Assembly: GCA_002392625.1 (NCBI GenBank)
Contig: DGHJ01000028.1
Coordinates: 1 to 8,405, forward strand
Source of the DNA: Oscillospiraceae bacterium UBA3851
Lineage (GTDB): Bacteria; Bacillota; Clostridia; Oscillospirales; Oscillospiraceae
Direction: 5' to 3'
DNA: 8,405 nucleotides
A program made the translations under genes and the position numbers. Below the pieces are notes generated by a model. That model was not told the origin of the DNA. It did no database searches and worked only from the letters and a program-made list of their open reading frames with translations. Positions 8,001 to 8,405 of this stretch are shown here, piece by piece. Every line of letters starts with the position of its first letter. Positions within the stretch are counted from its first letter, which is position 1.

Positions 8001-8019
8001 GAGAGGACGATCCCTTTTG
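8001..8019 (+). promoter_or_regulatory. Ribosome binding site and TTG start deciding the sua5 5' end
   Basis: GAGAGGA (8001-8007) directly follows the LUD stop codon and precedes TTG at 8017-8019 by nine bases. In this frame the codons between 7999 and 8016 contain no ATG or GTG. The next in-frame ATG encodes residue 98 and would remove the catalytic PTETVYGLGA motif. The TTG is therefore the start best supported by both the ribosome binding site and family conservation. Confidence 0.8.
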
Positions 8020-8405
8020 ATCACAAGAGTTTTTCACCCGGAAACAGAACAAAACGCCATCGTCGAGGCGGCGGAGATCCTGCGCCGGGGCGGTCTGCTG
8101 GGCATCCCCACGGAGACGGTGTACGGCCTGGGGGCCGACGGACTGAACGAGGACGCCGTGGCCCGGATCTTCGAGGCCAAGGGCCGCCCCCAGGACAACC
8201 CGCTGATCCTCCATGTGCCGTCCAGTTCGTGGCTGGAGCGGTTCTGCCGCGACGTGCCGGACGTAGCCTACACGCTGGCGGAGCGGTTCTGGCCCGGTCC
8301 TCTGACCATGATCCTGCCCCGGCGGGAGAACGTGCCTCTGCGCACCACCGGCGGTCTGGACACCGTGGGCGTCCGCTGCCCCAACCACCCGCTGACGCTG
8401 GCCAT
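8017..8405 (+). CDS. sua5: L-threonylcarbamoyladenylate synthase (Sua5/YwlC/TsaC family), N-terminal part
   Basis: The gene runs off the right edge; 129 codons and two bases are visible. The enzyme makes threonylcarbamoyl-AMP from threonine, bicarbonate and ATP, the first step of the universal t6A37 modification of ANN-decoding tRNAs. Family motifs are PTETVYGLGAD (31-41), EAKGRPQDNPLILHV (53-67, with the Lys-Gly-Arg substrate site), ERFWPGPLTMIL (89-100) and GGLDTVGVRCPNHP (112-125). These all belong to the YrdC-like catalytic domain. Whether a Sua5-specific C-terminal domain follows cannot be seen. There is no in-frame ATG or GTG near the start. A TTG at 8017 is the first candidate and gives MITRVFHPETEQ, the expected N-terminus. 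GAGAGGA (8001-8007), nine bases upstream, supports it. The gap after the LUD gene is 16 bases. Confidence 0.93.
   Translation, partial: MITRVFHPETEQNAIVEAAEILRRGGLLGIPTETVYGLGADGLNEDAVARIFEAKGRPQDNPLILHVPSSSWLERFCRDVPDVAYTLAERFWPGPLTMILPRRENVPLRTTGGLDTVGVRCPNHPLTLA

Overview
The window is a compact, GC-rich, protein-coding stretch of a bacterial chromosome. High GC, almost no intergenic DNA and strong AGGAGG-type ribosome binding sites are combined with a low-GC Gram-positive gene repertoire: a NifS/NifU-type Fe-S pair, Ddl-MurF, an ABC-F protein of the YdiF/Uup kind, and a LUD-domain protein with a Cys-rich tail. This suggests a high-GC member of the Clostridia, most likely an Oscillospiraceae/Ruminococcaceae-type gut anaerobe (Flavonifractor/Oscillibacter-like). 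That placement is inference from gene content and style, not a database match.

Layout: a minus-strand unit occupies about 1-1252. It holds cysteine desulfurase (nifS) followed by the first 14 codons of the scaffold gene nifU, which runs off the left edge. A 231-bp divergent intergenic region (1253-1483) carries a clear sigma-A-type promoter for nifSU, with an imperfect inverted repeat resembling an IscR/Rrf2 operator at its start point. It also carries a separate extended -10 promoter region facing ddl. From 1484 to the right edge everything is on the plus strand in one tightly packed run: ddl, murF, an ABC-F ATPase, a small flavodoxin-like protein, prfA (RF1), a LUD-domain protein and the start of a Sua5/TsaC-type threonylcarbamoyl-AMP synthase. 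Gaps are 16 bases or fewer, two junctions overlap, and I saw no terminator between them, so a single operon is likely.

Functional logic: Ddl makes D-Ala-D-Ala and MurF attaches it to the UDP-MurNAc-tripeptide, so the first two genes are consecutive steps of peptidoglycan precursor synthesis. The distal genes serve translation: an ABC-F ribosome-associated ATPase, RF1 and the first enzyme of the t6A tRNA modification. Two less well understood genes, the flavodoxin-like protein and the LUD protein, are interleaved. The divergent nifSU unit supplies sulfur and a scaffold for Fe-S clusters.

I found no mobile element, CRISPR array, RNA gene or clear new system. The most interesting points are the predicted Fe-S-responsive operator, the LUD gene sitting between prfA and sua5 where prmC is commonly found, the twin extended -10 elements with a palindrome before ddl, and two AT-rich, rare-codon islands inside murF.
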